Positions 35,586 to 44,061 are shown, numbered from the stretch's first letter. The stretch: 47,404 nucleotides of DNA from UBA5972 sp964588725 (GCA_964588725.1 CAZPQL010000016.1:1-47404), one strand, 5' to 3'. Translations and numbers: made by a program. Notes: generated by a model from the sequence alone, not told the origin.

Positions 35586-35782
35586 GGGTCAATATACTGA
35601 TAGTCCAACATATTTACATAAATCCATCCTTTTAGTTTATGTAGTTCCTCCTCCACTGAATGGGCAAGGGTTGGCTTACCTGACCCCGACAAGCCTGCAA
35701 ACCAAATAACAATTGAATTATGATTGTTTAGCTTTTGCCGGGTGACGATTGCGTTGTGGCGGATAGTATTTTGCGTTTTCAC
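35579..35782 (-). pseudogene. 5' fragment of cysC (adenylylsulfate kinase), truncated
   Basis: A 67-codon frame whose first 51 residues match the N-terminus of the intact CysC at 44062-44661 (MKTQNTIRHNAIVTRQ, GLSGSGKPTLAHSVEEELHKL). Similarity to cysC ends near 35634. The remaining residues are unrelated. Relative to intact cysC it lacks nine bases early on and changes the Walker A Ser to Pro (GKPT), which would spoil ATP binding. It cannot be a working kinase. It sits 8 bases after the DegT gene. Confidence 0.9.
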
Positions 35783-35790
35783 TACTACAC

Positions 35791-36879
35791 CTAATAGAAT
35801 TGTTTAATCTGATCACAGATATAAACAATATCGCTATCAGAAAGCTGTACAGCAGAAGGTAGCCACAAGCCCTTTTCTCCAACTAGATTAGAAACAGAAT
35901 ACTCGCCTTCTACATTGTATGCTAATTGTTTATTAATGGGTGGATACATAACTCTAGATCCGACACCGTTATCCTTTAAGTGGACAATTAAAGAATCTCT
36001 ATTTTCCGCTATGCAGTCAATAAACCAAGGCGTAGTATTGTCCAAATCTTGATCAAAAAAACGAATTTGCTCAACCTCGTTTAACAACTCCTGATAAAGT
36101 TTTAATATTTCCTTTTTACGCTCCACCCTAACCGGAAGTTTTTTCATTTGCTCAATTCCAATACAAGCCTGAAGCTCAGTAAACTTAAAATTAAACCCAA
36201 TTTCATCATGAATATCATTGCCACCACCTGAGCGGCCAAAATCTTTTAACTTTCTAAGTTTTTTTGCCACATTGTCATCATTTGTAACAATTGCACCGCC
36301 TTGACCAGTAGAGATAATTTTGGGTGCTGAGAATGAAAAACTACCTACTAAGCCTACTGTGCCAATATGTCTACCATCTGGATAAAAAGAACCTAGTGAT
36401 TGCGCTGAATCCTCAATTAAAATTAAACCTTGTTCAATACATAAATCCTCAAACGCTTTAACGCTTGATTGTGGATACCTACCATTAGCAGCAACAAGCA
36501 TAATAGCTTTAGTTTTTGATGTAATTGACTCTTTCACTAAATTGATATCCAAACAAAGTGTCTCAGATTCAACATCTACAAAAACTGGGTTTGCACCAAA
36601 CAATTTAAGTGAGTTAGGTGTGGCAATCATTGTATAGTTTGGCACTATCACTTCATCACCCGCTTCAATCCCAACAGCCATTGCAGCAAGTGTAAGGCTA
36701 ATGGTTCCATTATTCACAACAACACAATGTTTTGCACCAGTATATTCTGCAATCATCTGCTCAAATCTTTCAGTACGTTTGAATTCAGTAATAAAACCAT
36801 CCTCATCCATATACTCACAAATAGCCTGCTTCTCTTCCTTTTCAAATAAGGGGCGCATTTGCATAATAAAATCACTCAT
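35791..36879 (-). CDS. DegT/DnrJ/EryC1/StrS aminotransferase, probably GDP-perosamine synthase-like
   Basis: A 362-residue PLP aminotransferase for keto sugars. NNGTISLTLAAMAVGIEAGDEV near 56-77, EDSAQSLG at 156-163, and the Schiff-base K187 in SFSAPKIISTGQGG define the family. With two gmd genes next to it, the natural substrate is GDP-4-keto-6-deoxy-mannose, giving GDP-perosamine. A related 4-amino sugar is also possible. The N-formylating enzyme at 20352-21080 could act on such an amino sugar. It overlaps the upstream methyltransferase by 4 bases. Symbol per is not assigned because substrate choice is inferred. Confidence 0.78.
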   Translation of the reverse strand: MSDFIMQMRPLFEKEEKQAICEYMDEDGFITEFKRTERFEQMIAEYTGAKHCVVVNNGTISLTLAAMAVGIEAGDEVIVPNYTMIATPNSLKLFGANPVFVDVESETLCLDINLVKESITSKTKAIMLVAANGRYPQSSVKAFEDLCIEQGLILIEDSAQSLGSFYPDGRHIGTVGLVGSFSFSAPKIISTGQGGAIVTNDDNVAKKLRKLKDFGRSGGGNDIHDEIGFNFKFTELQACIGIEQMKKLPVRVERKKEILKLYQELLNEVEQIRFFDQDLDNTTPWFIDCIAENRDSLIVHLKDNGVGSRVMYPPINKQLAYNVEGEYSVSNLVGEKGLWLPSAVQLSDSDIVYICDQIKQFY

Positions 36880-37427
36880 AATTTAACCGCCTCAACATTT
36901 AAACTTACTAAAATACCATTCTCTTTATCCATATGAGGAAAATATGCTTGGGAATGGTCGTCATAATCCTTATGCACTGTTGCTTGCCAATCGTAGCGTT
37001 TAACATTTCTAAATCCGTTATTTTTTAACAACACTGAAAGGCTATCAAAATTATAAACCGTTTTATGATATAGGGTTTCTTGTCCCAAAGCCGTATCTAT
37101 ATCCATTTTTCCATATAAAGGGCCAAGGATTTTTTCAATTTTTCCAGTCTTTTGATACACTCTAATCAAGGAATCAAAATCCGGAACAGCTAGACGCAAA
37201 ACACCTCCTGACTCTAAAACTCTACCCCATTCCATTAAAACCTTAACAGCCTCTGTACGGTTGAAATATTCAAAGCTATGGCTTGAGTATATTAATGAAA
37301 CAGATCCATCGTCAAACATGGATAAATCATCAATACTTGATTTGTGGTCTATGTGTTCCATATCACACAAGTCAACATTAACAAAACCGGGTATATTTCT
37401 ATGCCAACAACCTAAGTGTAATTTCAT
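36876..37427 (-). CDS. SAM-dependent methyltransferase-like protein of the GDP-sugar cassette
   Basis: A 183-residue protein beginning MKLHLGCWHRNIPGFVNVDL (motif I as HLGCW, followed by the acidic VDLCD), with SSHSFEYFNRTEAVKVLMEWGRVLESGGVLRLAVPDF, typical of small SAM methyltransferases in LPS and capsule loci. It starts 3 bases after the cupin gene and overlaps the DegT gene by 4. A remnant of a second copy of its 3' end lies at 35526-35585, in front of the gmd-like gene. It probably modifies the sugar made by this cassette, but the target is unknown. Confidence 0.78.
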   Translation of the reverse strand: MKLHLGCWHRNIPGFVNVDLCDMEHIDHKSSIDDLSMFDDGSVSLIYSSHSFEYFNRTEAVKVLMEWGRVLESGGVLRLAVPDFDSLIRVYQKTGKIEKILGPLYGKMDIDTALGQETLYHKTVYNFDSLSVLLKNNGFRNVKRYDWQATVHKDYDDHSQAYFPHMDKENGILVSLNVEAVKL

Positions 37428-37430
37428 GTT

Positions 37431-37835
37431 TTAATCCTTAAACTTCTTTTTGTCTTTATCGACGGAAATAAATGGACCGTTTTTAGATTCAATGATTTGA
37501 GTATCATCCTCTAATATTTCATAACCATGGCCGCCATAACCAAATACCGCCAAATCCCCTTGATATAAGACATAGTCTTGGAAAAACTTTTCTTCTTCAG
37601 TAAAAAGCAACACTTTCACAGACCCTTGTTTTACATAGATAGTCTCTTGTGTACGGGTAGCAGCTCTGTCAAACTCTTTGTGAATATGAGAATCAAGTTT
37701 TCTACCTTTGTCATACCACCAAGACCCTACTTGCACAAACAGCTCGTCTGGCGTTATAAAATTAAGGCCCTTCACCCAGTCTTTATCTCTATAAATAATT
37801 GAAATTATTTGTCCATTGTGTGTAATTGTTTCCAT
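37431..37835 (-). CDS. Small cupin-fold protein
   Basis: A 134-residue protein with a cupin pattern: LDSHIHKEFDRAATRTQETIYVKQGSVKVLLF (first motif with H-x-H and Glu) and YQGDLAVFGYGGHGYEILED (second motif with G-x-x-x-x-G-x-x-x-H). Such proteins in glycan loci can be sugar isomerases or epimerases or regulators. It sits between the RmlC-like and methyltransferase genes with almost no gaps. The exact reaction is not known. Confidence 0.65.
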   Translation of the reverse strand: METITHNGQIISIIYRDKDWVKGLNFITPDELFVQVGSWWYDKGRKLDSHIHKEFDRAATRTQETIYVKQGSVKVLLFTEEEKFFQDYVLYQGDLAVFGYGGHGYEILEDDTQIIESKNGPFISVDKDKKKFKD

Positions 37836-38363
37836 TTACTTTACATCCCTATTTGATAACATTGGATTGTCAGATAGCCATTTAATACCAATACTGTCAT
37901 CATTCCAATTGATAGAAAATTGCTCATCTGCATCAATATAATCACCATCATAAGCTAATTTATAATGGTATACAGCTTCCGAGCTGTTGACATAATAAGC
38001 ATTACCCATACTGGGTGGGATTAATATTAGCTGTTGATTGTCTTTATTAATAGTGAAACTTTGCCACTGTTTATAGGATGGTGAGTTTGTACGCATATCA
38101 ACCACTACTTGCTGAATTTCACCAAACACACAAGTCACTAATTTCCACGACTTTGTATCGCCATGAATACCTCTTAATACGTTGCGCTTAGAGGTTGAAA
38201 ATTTATCATGCTTAAAAAATAAATCATCTGGCAATAATCCTTCCACATCATCTTTTAAGAATGAAGTCCAAATATTACCTCTCGCATCCTTCGATATTGA
38301 TGGAGTCAAAATATAAACACCATTAATCACAGTAGACTCCTGGATATCAAACCCTATACTCAC
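37836..38363 (-). CDS. RmlC-like 3,5-epimerase family protein
   Basis: A 175-residue protein with the dTDP-4-dehydrorhamnose 3,5-epimerase signature: FSTSKRNVLRGIHGD (catalytic H67) and the PPSMGNAYYV motif equivalent to PpGhAHGF, with Tyr residues near 132-134. There are no rmlA, B or D genes in the window and the gene is coupled to gmd by a 4-base overlap, so the substrate is more likely a GDP-4-keto-6-deoxy sugar than a dTDP sugar. Some GDP-6-deoxy-heptose and GDP-colitose pathways use such epimerases. The stop is followed directly by the cupin gene. Confidence 0.82.
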   Translation of the reverse strand: MSIGFDIQESTVINGVYILTPSISKDARGNIWTSFLKDDVEGLLPDDLFFKHDKFSTSKRNVLRGIHGDTKSWKLVTCVFGEIQQVVVDMRTNSPSYKQWQSFTINKDNQQLILIPPSMGNAYYVNSSEAVYHYKLAYDGDYIDADEQFSINWNDDSIGIKWLSDNPMLSNRDVK

Positions 38364-39391
38364 TCTTTACCACCAAAATCCTCATTTTCCAAATCATATT
38401 TAACCATCCCCGAAACCAACTCTTGGAATGATACTTTTCTTTTCCAGCCTAACTCTTTTTCAGCTTTAGATGGATCGCCAAGCAATAGCTCAACTTCTGC
38501 GGGTCTAAAATATTTCTTATTAATCTTAACCAACACCTTTCCTGTGTCTCTATCAATACCTTTTTCATTAACGCCAGAACCTTCCCACTCTATGTCGACA
38601 CCTATTTCTTTAAAAGATAGTTCTACAAATTCACGGACAGTATGCGTTTCACCCGTTGCAATAACATAATCTCTAGGCTTGTCTTGCTGAAGCATTAACC
38701 ATTGTGCATAGACAAAATCTTTAGCATGACCCCAGTCACGCTTAGCATCAATATTACCTAGCTCTAATATTTCTTGCCTGCCTTGATGAATCCTTGCAAC
38801 CGCCTGGGTGATCTTCTTGGTTACAAATGTCTCGCCCCTACGTGGAGACTCATGATTGAATAAAATTCCGTTACAGGCGAATAAATCATAAGACTCACGG
38901 TAATTGACTGTTACCCAGTAGGCATAAAGTTTGGCGGCACCATATGGTGATTTCGGATAAAAAGGTGTTATTTCACTTTGAGGCTCGGTGTCTGGAATTC
39001 CTCCAAAAAGTTCTGAAGTAGAAGCTTGATAAAATTTACACTTTGGCCCTAAATCCCGAACCGCATCCAATATTCTTATAGCGCCTAATCCAACAACATC
39101 TGCGGTATATTCTGGCACTTCAAAGGATACAGAAACATGCGATTGCGCCCCAAGATTGTACACCTCATTAGGTTTAATTTTCATTAACAACCTATGTAGA
39201 TTGCTTGAATCAGTCAAATCCCCATGATAAGTAAACACTCTCTCATGCTTAAAAATATGCTCAATCCTTTGTGTGGTAAATACTGATGAACGCCGAATAA
39301 TAGCATGCACCTCATAACCCTTTTCTAATAACAACTCCGCCAAGTAAGATCCGTCTTGGCCTGTGATTCCTGTTATAAATGCTTTTTTCAT
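38360..39391 (-). CDS. gmd: GDP-mannose 4,6-dehydratase
   Basis: Converts GDP-D-mannose to GDP-4-keto-6-deoxy-D-mannose in the cytoplasm, the branch point for fucose, perosamine, colitose and rhamnose. The 343-residue length, TGITGQDGSYLAELL at 7-21, STSELFG at 124-130 (T125 and E127), and Y150 with K154 (YGAAK) match Gmd fully. NHESPRRGETFVTKKIT and GNIDAKRDWGHAKD are further signatures. It is the first gene after the IS, so its transcription may now depend on read-through or on a promoter in the 39392-39674 region. Confidence 0.95.
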   Translation of the reverse strand: MKKAFITGITGQDGSYLAELLLEKGYEVHAIIRRSSVFTTQRIEHIFKHERVFTYHGDLTDSSNLHRLLMKIKPNEVYNLGAQSHVSVSFEVPEYTADVVGLGAIRILDAVRDLGPKCKFYQASTSELFGGIPDTEPQSEITPFYPKSPYGAAKLYAYWVTVNYRESYDLFACNGILFNHESPRRGETFVTKKITQAVARIHQGRQEILELGNIDAKRDWGHAKDFVYAQWLMLQQDKPRDYVIATGETHTVREFVELSFKEIGVDIEWEGSGVNEKGIDRDTGKVLVKINKKYFRPAEVELLLGDPSKAEKELGWKRKVSFQELVSGMVKYDLENEDFGGKE

Positions 39392-39674
39392 AAAAATATA
39401 TTAATGTTTTTTTGGTTTAAGATAATTTTAAAGATTAATTTTTAAATATTTTACAGTAAGGTTTGATACATATCTTTCTCTGGCGATAGCTGCATTGTGA
39501 TATTTAATATTAAATTCTACAATATCACGCTTCACCCAAATAACTTCCATCTTGTGCAATCCTCCCATTTTTAACGCCTATTAAAAATAGAATCTCCATT
39601 GTTTAAATAGCCTTAAGTAGCTTTCTTGATGGAATTCCGCCAATTGAACTATAAAATCATTCATTATTATATAC
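39392..39674. other. Gene-poor A/T-rich stretch between gmd and the IS, with likely gene debris
   Basis: Together with the first bases of the IS this makes a 312-base gap without a firm gene. On the minus strand a 27-codon frame begins at 39664, eleven bases from the IS end (MNDFIVQLAEF, ending LFKQWRFYF), and a 40-codon frame follows at 39550. They may be pieces of a gene broken before or during IS insertion. No clear promoter or terminator is seen. Confidence 0.5.
39428..39550 (-). CDS. Possible 40-residue peptide, unrecognised
   Basis: A short frame beginning MEVIWVKRDIVEFN and ending VKYLKINL. A good ribosome site (GGGAGG) lies about ten bases before its ATG, which is the main support. 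I do not recognise the sequence, and it may be the remains of a larger gene. It stops about 36 bases before the gmd start. It could act as a leader for gmd; that is speculation. Confidence 0.3.
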   Translation of the reverse strand: MEVIWVKRDIVEFNIKYHNAAIARERYVSNLTVKYLKINL

Positions 39675-39703
39675 TGTAGTGGTCCGTTAATCTTGGACAC
39701 ATT

Positions 39704-40561
39704 TCAAGCCACTTTTTCCAATTCAGCCATCTTCTGAGCAGGTGTCATATAACCAATCGCTGAATGAATCCTTTTGTAGTTATAAAAGTAAATATAACTC
39801 TCTACATTTTGCACAACTTCGTAATGATTTGCAAAGCTTTGATAATTTAATCGTTCAGTCTTAAGGCTTCTAAAGAAGCGCTCCATTACAGCGTTATCCC
39901 AACAATTGCCTTTTCTACTCATACTTTGAGTGATGTTGTTTTTGTTACAATAATCAATATAAGCTTTGGATGAATACTGTGTCCCTTGATCTGAATGGAA
40001 CATTAAATTATCCGTGTTTGGGTTGTATCTGTTAATAGCATTATCCATCGCATCTTTTGCTAATTGAGCGTTGGGCTGTTTAGACAAAGCCCAACCAACG
40101 ACTTGTCTGGAAGCTAGATCAAGAACACTGGCTAAATAACTCCAGCCTTGGTAGGTCTTGATATAAGTAATATCACCTACCCAATGAGTATTGCTATTTG
40201 TTTGATTGAAGTCACGATCAAGTAGATTGTCAGCTCTTTTATGTAGCTTGCCAGTGTTAGGATAATAATGACGCTTTTTAGGCCGTATGGCCTTAATATT
40301 AGCTTTGTTCATTAATGTCGTAGTGCGATGAATGCCAATTTGATGACCTTCACTGTTTAGTTGACGCTGTAAGCGTCTTCTACCGTAAGTGTATCCTGTC
40401 TCGAGAGAGATTTGCTTCATTGATTTAATAATGGCTTTGGTGTCGTCATCCATTGGCTTGTCTCTAGACTGGTAGTAATAACTACTACGAGCGTGATCAA
40501 ATAAATCACAAAGCTCTTGTACATTGTATTGTTGGCAAGCCTTGTTTAGCTTGGTAATCAT
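39704..40561 (-). CDS. IS3-family transposase OrfB (DDE integrase domain)
   Basis: A 285-residue protein with an N-terminal HTH_21-type region (YTYGRRRLQRQL, then IGIHRTTTLMNKANIKAIRP) and an integrase core: first Asp in HWVGDITYI, second in FHSDQGTQYSS and Glu in NAVMERFFRSLKTE. WDN before the Glu is typical. It would form the catalytic part of the transposase, normally as a frameshift fusion with OrfA. The gene itself looks intact. The stop lies 3 bases inside the terminal repeat's edge. Confidence 0.95.
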   Translation of the reverse strand: MITKLNKACQQYNVQELCDLFDHARSSYYYQSRDKPMDDDTKAIIKSMKQISLETGYTYGRRRLQRQLNSEGHQIGIHRTTTLMNKANIKAIRPKKRHYYPNTGKLHKRADNLLDRDFNQTNSNTHWVGDITYIKTYQGWSYLASVLDLASRQVVGWALSKQPNAQLAKDAMDNAINRYNPNTDNLMFHSDQGTQYSSKAYIDYCNKNNITQSMSRKGNCWDNAVMERFFRSLKTERLNYQSFANHYEVVQNVESYIYFYNYKRIHSAIGYMTPAQKMAELEKVA

Positions 40562-40566
40562 ATTGC

Positions 40567-40881
40567 TTACTGATTGTCCATAGCGAACAAGGCTGTTGCC
40601 TTTTTTAATATCTCGTTATCCCGTTTAGCACGCCACAGTTGTTTTTTAAGTGATTGAATCTCTTGCTGCTCTGGTGTCATTGCCTTACCAGTTGTTGGTG
40701 TTTGGCCATTAAGCTCTGCTAGATATTACTTCTTCCATCTAGCAACAGCGGTTGGGCCTGCACCTGATATCTCGATTATTTGTTTATTGGTGTAGCCTTC
40801 GTTAACCATTAATTTAACGTAATCTAGCTTTTGTTCAACGGTGAACATCACACGTTGCTTCCTGGTTTTTACTTGTGTCAT
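40567..40881 (-). pseudogene. IS3-family OrfA with an in-frame nonsense codon
   Basis: The 105-codon frame from the ATG at 40881 encodes a helix-turn-helix OrfA (KQRVMFTVEQKLDYVKLMV, GYTNKQIIEISGAGPTAVARWKK, then after the stop YLAELNGQTP and the leucine-zipper-like SLKKQLWRAKRDNEILKKA). Codon 52 (40728-40726) is TAA where related proteins have Gln, a single C-to-T change. This would cut the DNA-binding part from the zipper. The frame ends 5 bases before orfB. Confidence 0.88.
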
Positions 40882-40975
40882 TTATTGACCTCCTTATAGT
40901 TTGTATTATAAGGCTATCTTTGTGTCCAAGTTTGTCAGGCCACTACAATACCCACATCCATTGAATCTAGGAATT

Positions 40976-42019
40976 TCATTTGATTAAAGAGTCAACATAC
41001 CAATCCATCGCCTCATCCATTCCTTTGGATATCATATACTTTGGCTGGTAATCCAATAATACCTGCGCCTTGTCTATATTAGCCTGGGAGTGCCTAACAT
41101 CTCCTGCTCTAAAGTCTCTATAAATCGGATCTTTCTTTTCTAGCCCTTCTGTTCTTTGTATTAATCTCTCTTCTATCATTTGATAAAGTTTGTTTAAACT
41201 TGTTCTATCGTTAAGTGCTACATTATAGACTTGATCAATAGCTTCATCATTATCAGTTGTTGCTGCTAGAAGGTTCATCTGCACTGTATTGTCAATATAA
41301 CAAAAGTCTCTGCTAGTTTCTCCATCACCATTTATATATACGTCGTCTTTGTTTAATATGGCTGCCACCCATTTTGGTATAACTGCTGCATAGGCGCCAT
41401 TTGGATCTTGTCTTTTACCAAAGATGTTGAAGTATCTTAATCCTATGGTTTTAAACCCATAGGTCTTTGCAAATACTTTTGCGTAAAGCTCATTAACAAC
41501 TTTAGTCACCGCATAAGGACTTAAAGGGTTGCCAATCTTATCTTCTACTTTTGGTAGATCTGGATGGTCACCATAAGTAGAACTTGATGCGGCATAGACA
41601 AATCTTTTTACGTTTGCATTTTTACTGGCAACTAGCATATTTAAGAAGCCATCAATATTGGCTCTGTTGGTATTAATAGGGTCTTCGATTGATCTAGGAA
41701 CCGAACCCAATGCTGCTTGGTGCAATACATAATCAACACCATCACACGCCTGTTTGCAGTCCTCTATCTCTCTTATATCACCATTGATAAAGGTAAAATT
41801 ATCGCTTAAGTCTTTACCAGTAGCATTATTAGCATCTTGGATCGCCTGATCAATATTATGTTGATGACCGGTATCAAAGTTATCCAGACCCACCACCTTT
41901 TGATTAAGGATTAGCAGCTTCTCTAGTAAGTTAGAACCAATAAAACCAGCAACTCCTGTCACTAGCCAAATGCTTTGATTGTCTTTTAAATGTTCTTGTA
42001 ATTGTTCATATTTAGTCAT
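40976..42019 (-). CDS. UDP-N-acetylhexosamine (uronate) 4-epimerase, WbpP/TviC-like
   Basis: A 347-residue extended SDR epimerase. The long N-terminus before the NAD loop (TGVAGFIGSN at 21-30) is typical of WbpP and TviC rather than GalE. ASSSTYGD is at 144-151, and the catalytic pair is Y169/K173 (SPYAVTK), close to P. aeruginosa WbpP. RYFNIFGKRQDPNGAYAAVIPKW is the family substrate loop. It interconverts UDP-GlcNAc(A) and UDP-GalNAc(A). It follows the dehydrogenase gene directly, so the pair should make UDP-GalNAcA. The IS lies 28 bases after its stop. Confidence 0.93.
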   Translation of the reverse strand: MTKYEQLQEHLKDNQSIWLVTGVAGFIGSNLLEKLLILNQKVVGLDNFDTGHQHNIDQAIQDANNATGKDLSDNFTFINGDIREIEDCKQACDGVDYVLHQAALGSVPRSIEDPINTNRANIDGFLNMLVASKNANVKRFVYAASSSTYGDHPDLPKVEDKIGNPLSPYAVTKVVNELYAKVFAKTYGFKTIGLRYFNIFGKRQDPNGAYAAVIPKWVAAILNKDDVYINGDGETSRDFCYIDNTVQMNLLAATTDNDEAIDQVYNVALNDRTSLNKLYQMIEERLIQRTEGLEKKDPIYRDFRAGDVRHSQANIDKAQVLLDYQPKYMISKGMDEAMDWYVDSLIK

Positions 42020-43288
42020 TTATAGTCTTCCATCCACTTCAATAGCCTCTAGTAAATACTTAATATCATAAAGTACATGATTATCCTTACCAAAGGCTTT
42101 TATTTGTTCTAATGACAATACTTTAAATTCATCATGTGCAACTGCCAATAATATTGCATCATATTTGCCTTCTGTCGGTTGATCGATTGGCTTAATACCA
42201 TATTCATGCACAGCCTCATCTTTATCGACCCATGGATCAAATACATCCACATTGCAATTAAATCCTTCAAACTCTTCAACCAGATCCACTACACGAGTAT
42301 TACGAAGATCAGGGCAGTTCTCTTTAAATGTTAGGCCCATAAGTAGTATGTTTGCATCCACTACGTGGATACGCTTTTTAGTCATGAGCTTTGCGACTTG
42401 ATCTGCAACGTATGACCCCATATTGTCATTTAATCTACGTCCCGCAAGAATCATCTCCGGATTGTAGCCTACCTCTATAGCTTTATGGGTTAGGTAGTAT
42501 GGATCAACACCAATACAGTGCCCTCCTACTAAACCTGGACGGAATGGTAAAAAGTTCCACTTGGTGCCTGCTGCTTCTAATACGGATTCTGTATCAATAT
42601 TTAGCTTATTAAAGATAAGCGCAAGCTCATTAATAAGAGCAATGTTTACATCTCTTTGAGTGTTTTCAATAACTTTGGCGGCTTCGGCTACTTTGATACT
42701 ACTGGCCTTATATGTGCCCGCAATAATAATCTCTTGATATAACTCGTCAACTTCAGTAGCAATCTCAGGGGTTGATCCTGCCGTAACTTTTTTAATGGTG
42801 GTTACGCGATGCTCTTTATCTCCTGGATTGATGCGCTCAGGTGAATAGCCACAGTAAAAGTCTTTATTAAATTTTAGACCTGATTGCTTTTCAAGAATTG
42901 GCACGCAAACTTCTTCAGTAGCACCCGGATATACGGTTGATTCATAGATAACAATATCGCCTTTTTTAAGAATGGATCCTACTGCCTCACTAGATTTTTC
43001 TAAAGGGGTTAAGTCAGGTCTTTTATGTTTATCAATTGGCGTTGGAACAGTAATGATAAAAATCTCACAATCTTTTACATCATCAAGATTACTTGCATAG
43101 CTTAAATGAACCGCATCTTTTAATTCTTCCGAGGTGGTTTCAAGGGTTGAGTCAATGCCATTTTTGAGATCGTTAATTCTAGGTTGGTTAATATCAAAAC
43201 CAACAACAGTTCGCTTTTTACCGAACTCTACTGCAAGGGGAAGGCCTACGTAGCCAAGGCCGATTAGGGCTATTTTTTTGTTTTTCAT
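42020..43288 (-). CDS. UDP-N-acetyl-D-hexosamine 6-dehydrogenase, WbpO/TviB-like
   Basis: A 422-residue UDP-sugar dehydrogenase that oxidises C6 of UDP-GlcNAc or UDP-GalNAc to the uronic acid with NAD. Its features are NAD loop GLGYVGLP at 10-17, TVPTPID at 80-86, K205 and N209 (AAKVIENTQRDVNIALINE), and the nucleophile C258 in GGHCIGVDPYYL. ENTQRDVNIA is typical of the N-acetylhexosamine branch (TviB, WbpO) rather than of UDP-glucose dehydrogenase. It begins 10 bases after cysQ. The resulting uronate is a likely substrate for the AsnB-like protein at 21794-23653. Confidence 0.92.
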   Translation of the reverse strand: MKNKKIALIGLGYVGLPLAVEFGKKRTVVGFDINQPRINDLKNGIDSTLETTSEELKDAVHLSYASNLDDVKDCEIFIITVPTPIDKHKRPDLTPLEKSSEAVGSILKKGDIVIYESTVYPGATEEVCVPILEKQSGLKFNKDFYCGYSPERINPGDKEHRVTTIKKVTAGSTPEIATEVDELYQEIIIAGTYKASSIKVAEAAKVIENTQRDVNIALINELALIFNKLNIDTESVLEAAGTKWNFLPFRPGLVGGHCIGVDPYYLTHKAIEVGYNPEMILAGRRLNDNMGSYVADQVAKLMTKKRIHVVDANILLMGLTFKENCPDLRNTRVVDLVEEFEGFNCNVDVFDPWVDKDEAVHEYGIKPIDQPTEGKYDAILLAVAHDEFKVLSLEQIKAFGKDNHVLYDIKYLLEAIEVDGRL

Positions 43289-43297
43289 AATTATCCT

Positions 43298-44059
43298 TTA
43301 ATTTACCACAAACCACTGATTTAATAGATCGCTCTTATTATGCAAATGTGGCGTGAATTTATTATTTTTATATACTTCAAGCCTCTTATTCGACTCATTA
43401 ACAATAGCGTGCGCAGCGCCTGTATCCCACTCCATGGTGGGACCAAGTCTTGGATAAATATCAGCTTCACCTTCTGCAACCAAACAAATCTTCAAAGAGC
43501 TGCCAATGGAGATTAATTTTTTTTCTTTGTCTGTATCTATATTGTCGATAAACGCTTGCGTCTCATCTGACATGTGTGATCTACTAGCAACAATCTTATA
43601 AGTTTCTCGTTGGCTTTCTGTTTTAAGCGGGAGTTTTTGTCCGTCTTTAAATGCACCTTCACCTTGCTTTGCCCAGTAGCAAATATCTAATGCTGGTGCA
43701 TAGACAACACCAAGAACTGGTGTGTCTTTATGAATGAGTGCAATATTTACGGTAAATTCATCATTCTTCTTTACAAACTCTTTGGTACCGTCTAAAGGGT
43801 CAACCAGCCAAAAATACTCCCAATGCTTTCTTTCTTCATATGAGATGTCCTTGCCTTCTTCAGATAGAATAGGGAGCTTAACCAAGAGCTGGTTTAAACC
43901 ATCTTCAATAATTTCATTAGCTTTCTTATCAGCCAGGGTTAATGGTGAGCTATCTTGCTTGTATTCAACTTTAAAATCTTGACTATATATCTGCATGATG
44001 GCATCACCAGCTTCTTTAGCAATAGCAACAATATCTTTAATATTAATTTTATCCAGCAT
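43298..44059 (-). CDS. cysQ: 3'(2'),5'-bisphosphate nucleotidase (CysQ)
   Basis: Hydrolyses adenosine 3',5'-bisphosphate (PAP), the by-product of sulfotransferases, to AMP. A 253-residue member of the Li-sensitive inositol monophosphatase-like family with the metal-binding motif DPLDGT at 87-92, EE at 67-68 in LSEEGKD, and the C-terminal EWDTGAAHAI. It follows cysC by 2 bases. In sulfate assimilation it also lowers PAP made by PAPS reductase. Here, without cysH or cysDN nearby and with two sulfotransferases in the locus, PAP clearance for sulfation is the more likely purpose. Confidence 0.93.
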   Translation of the reverse strand: MLDKINIKDIVAIAKEAGDAIMQIYSQDFKVEYKQDSSPLTLADKKANEIIEDGLNQLLVKLPILSEEGKDISYEERKHWEYFWLVDPLDGTKEFVKKNDEFTVNIALIHKDTPVLGVVYAPALDICYWAKQGEGAFKDGQKLPLKTESQRETYKIVASRSHMSDETQAFIDNIDTDKEKKLISIGSSLKICLVAEGEADIYPRLGPTMEWDTGAAHAIVNESNKRLEVYKNNKFTPHLHNKSDLLNQWFVVN

Positions 44060-44061
44060 TA

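Larger units (their letters stand above)
39675..40947 (-). mobile_element. IS3-family insertion sequence, structurally complete, 1273 bp
   Basis: The element is bounded by imperfect inverted repeats of about 27 bases: 39675-39701 (TGTAGTGGTCCG, then CTTGGACACA) and 40921-40947 (the reverse complement reads TGTAGTGGCCTG, then CTTGGACACA). It is flanked by the 4-base direct repeat ATAC at 39671-39674 and 40948-40951, the target duplication expected from transposition. It contains orfA and orfB of the IS3 type. OrfA has an in-frame stop, so this copy is probably not autonomous. It sits between the wbpP-like gene and gmd. Confidence 0.92.
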
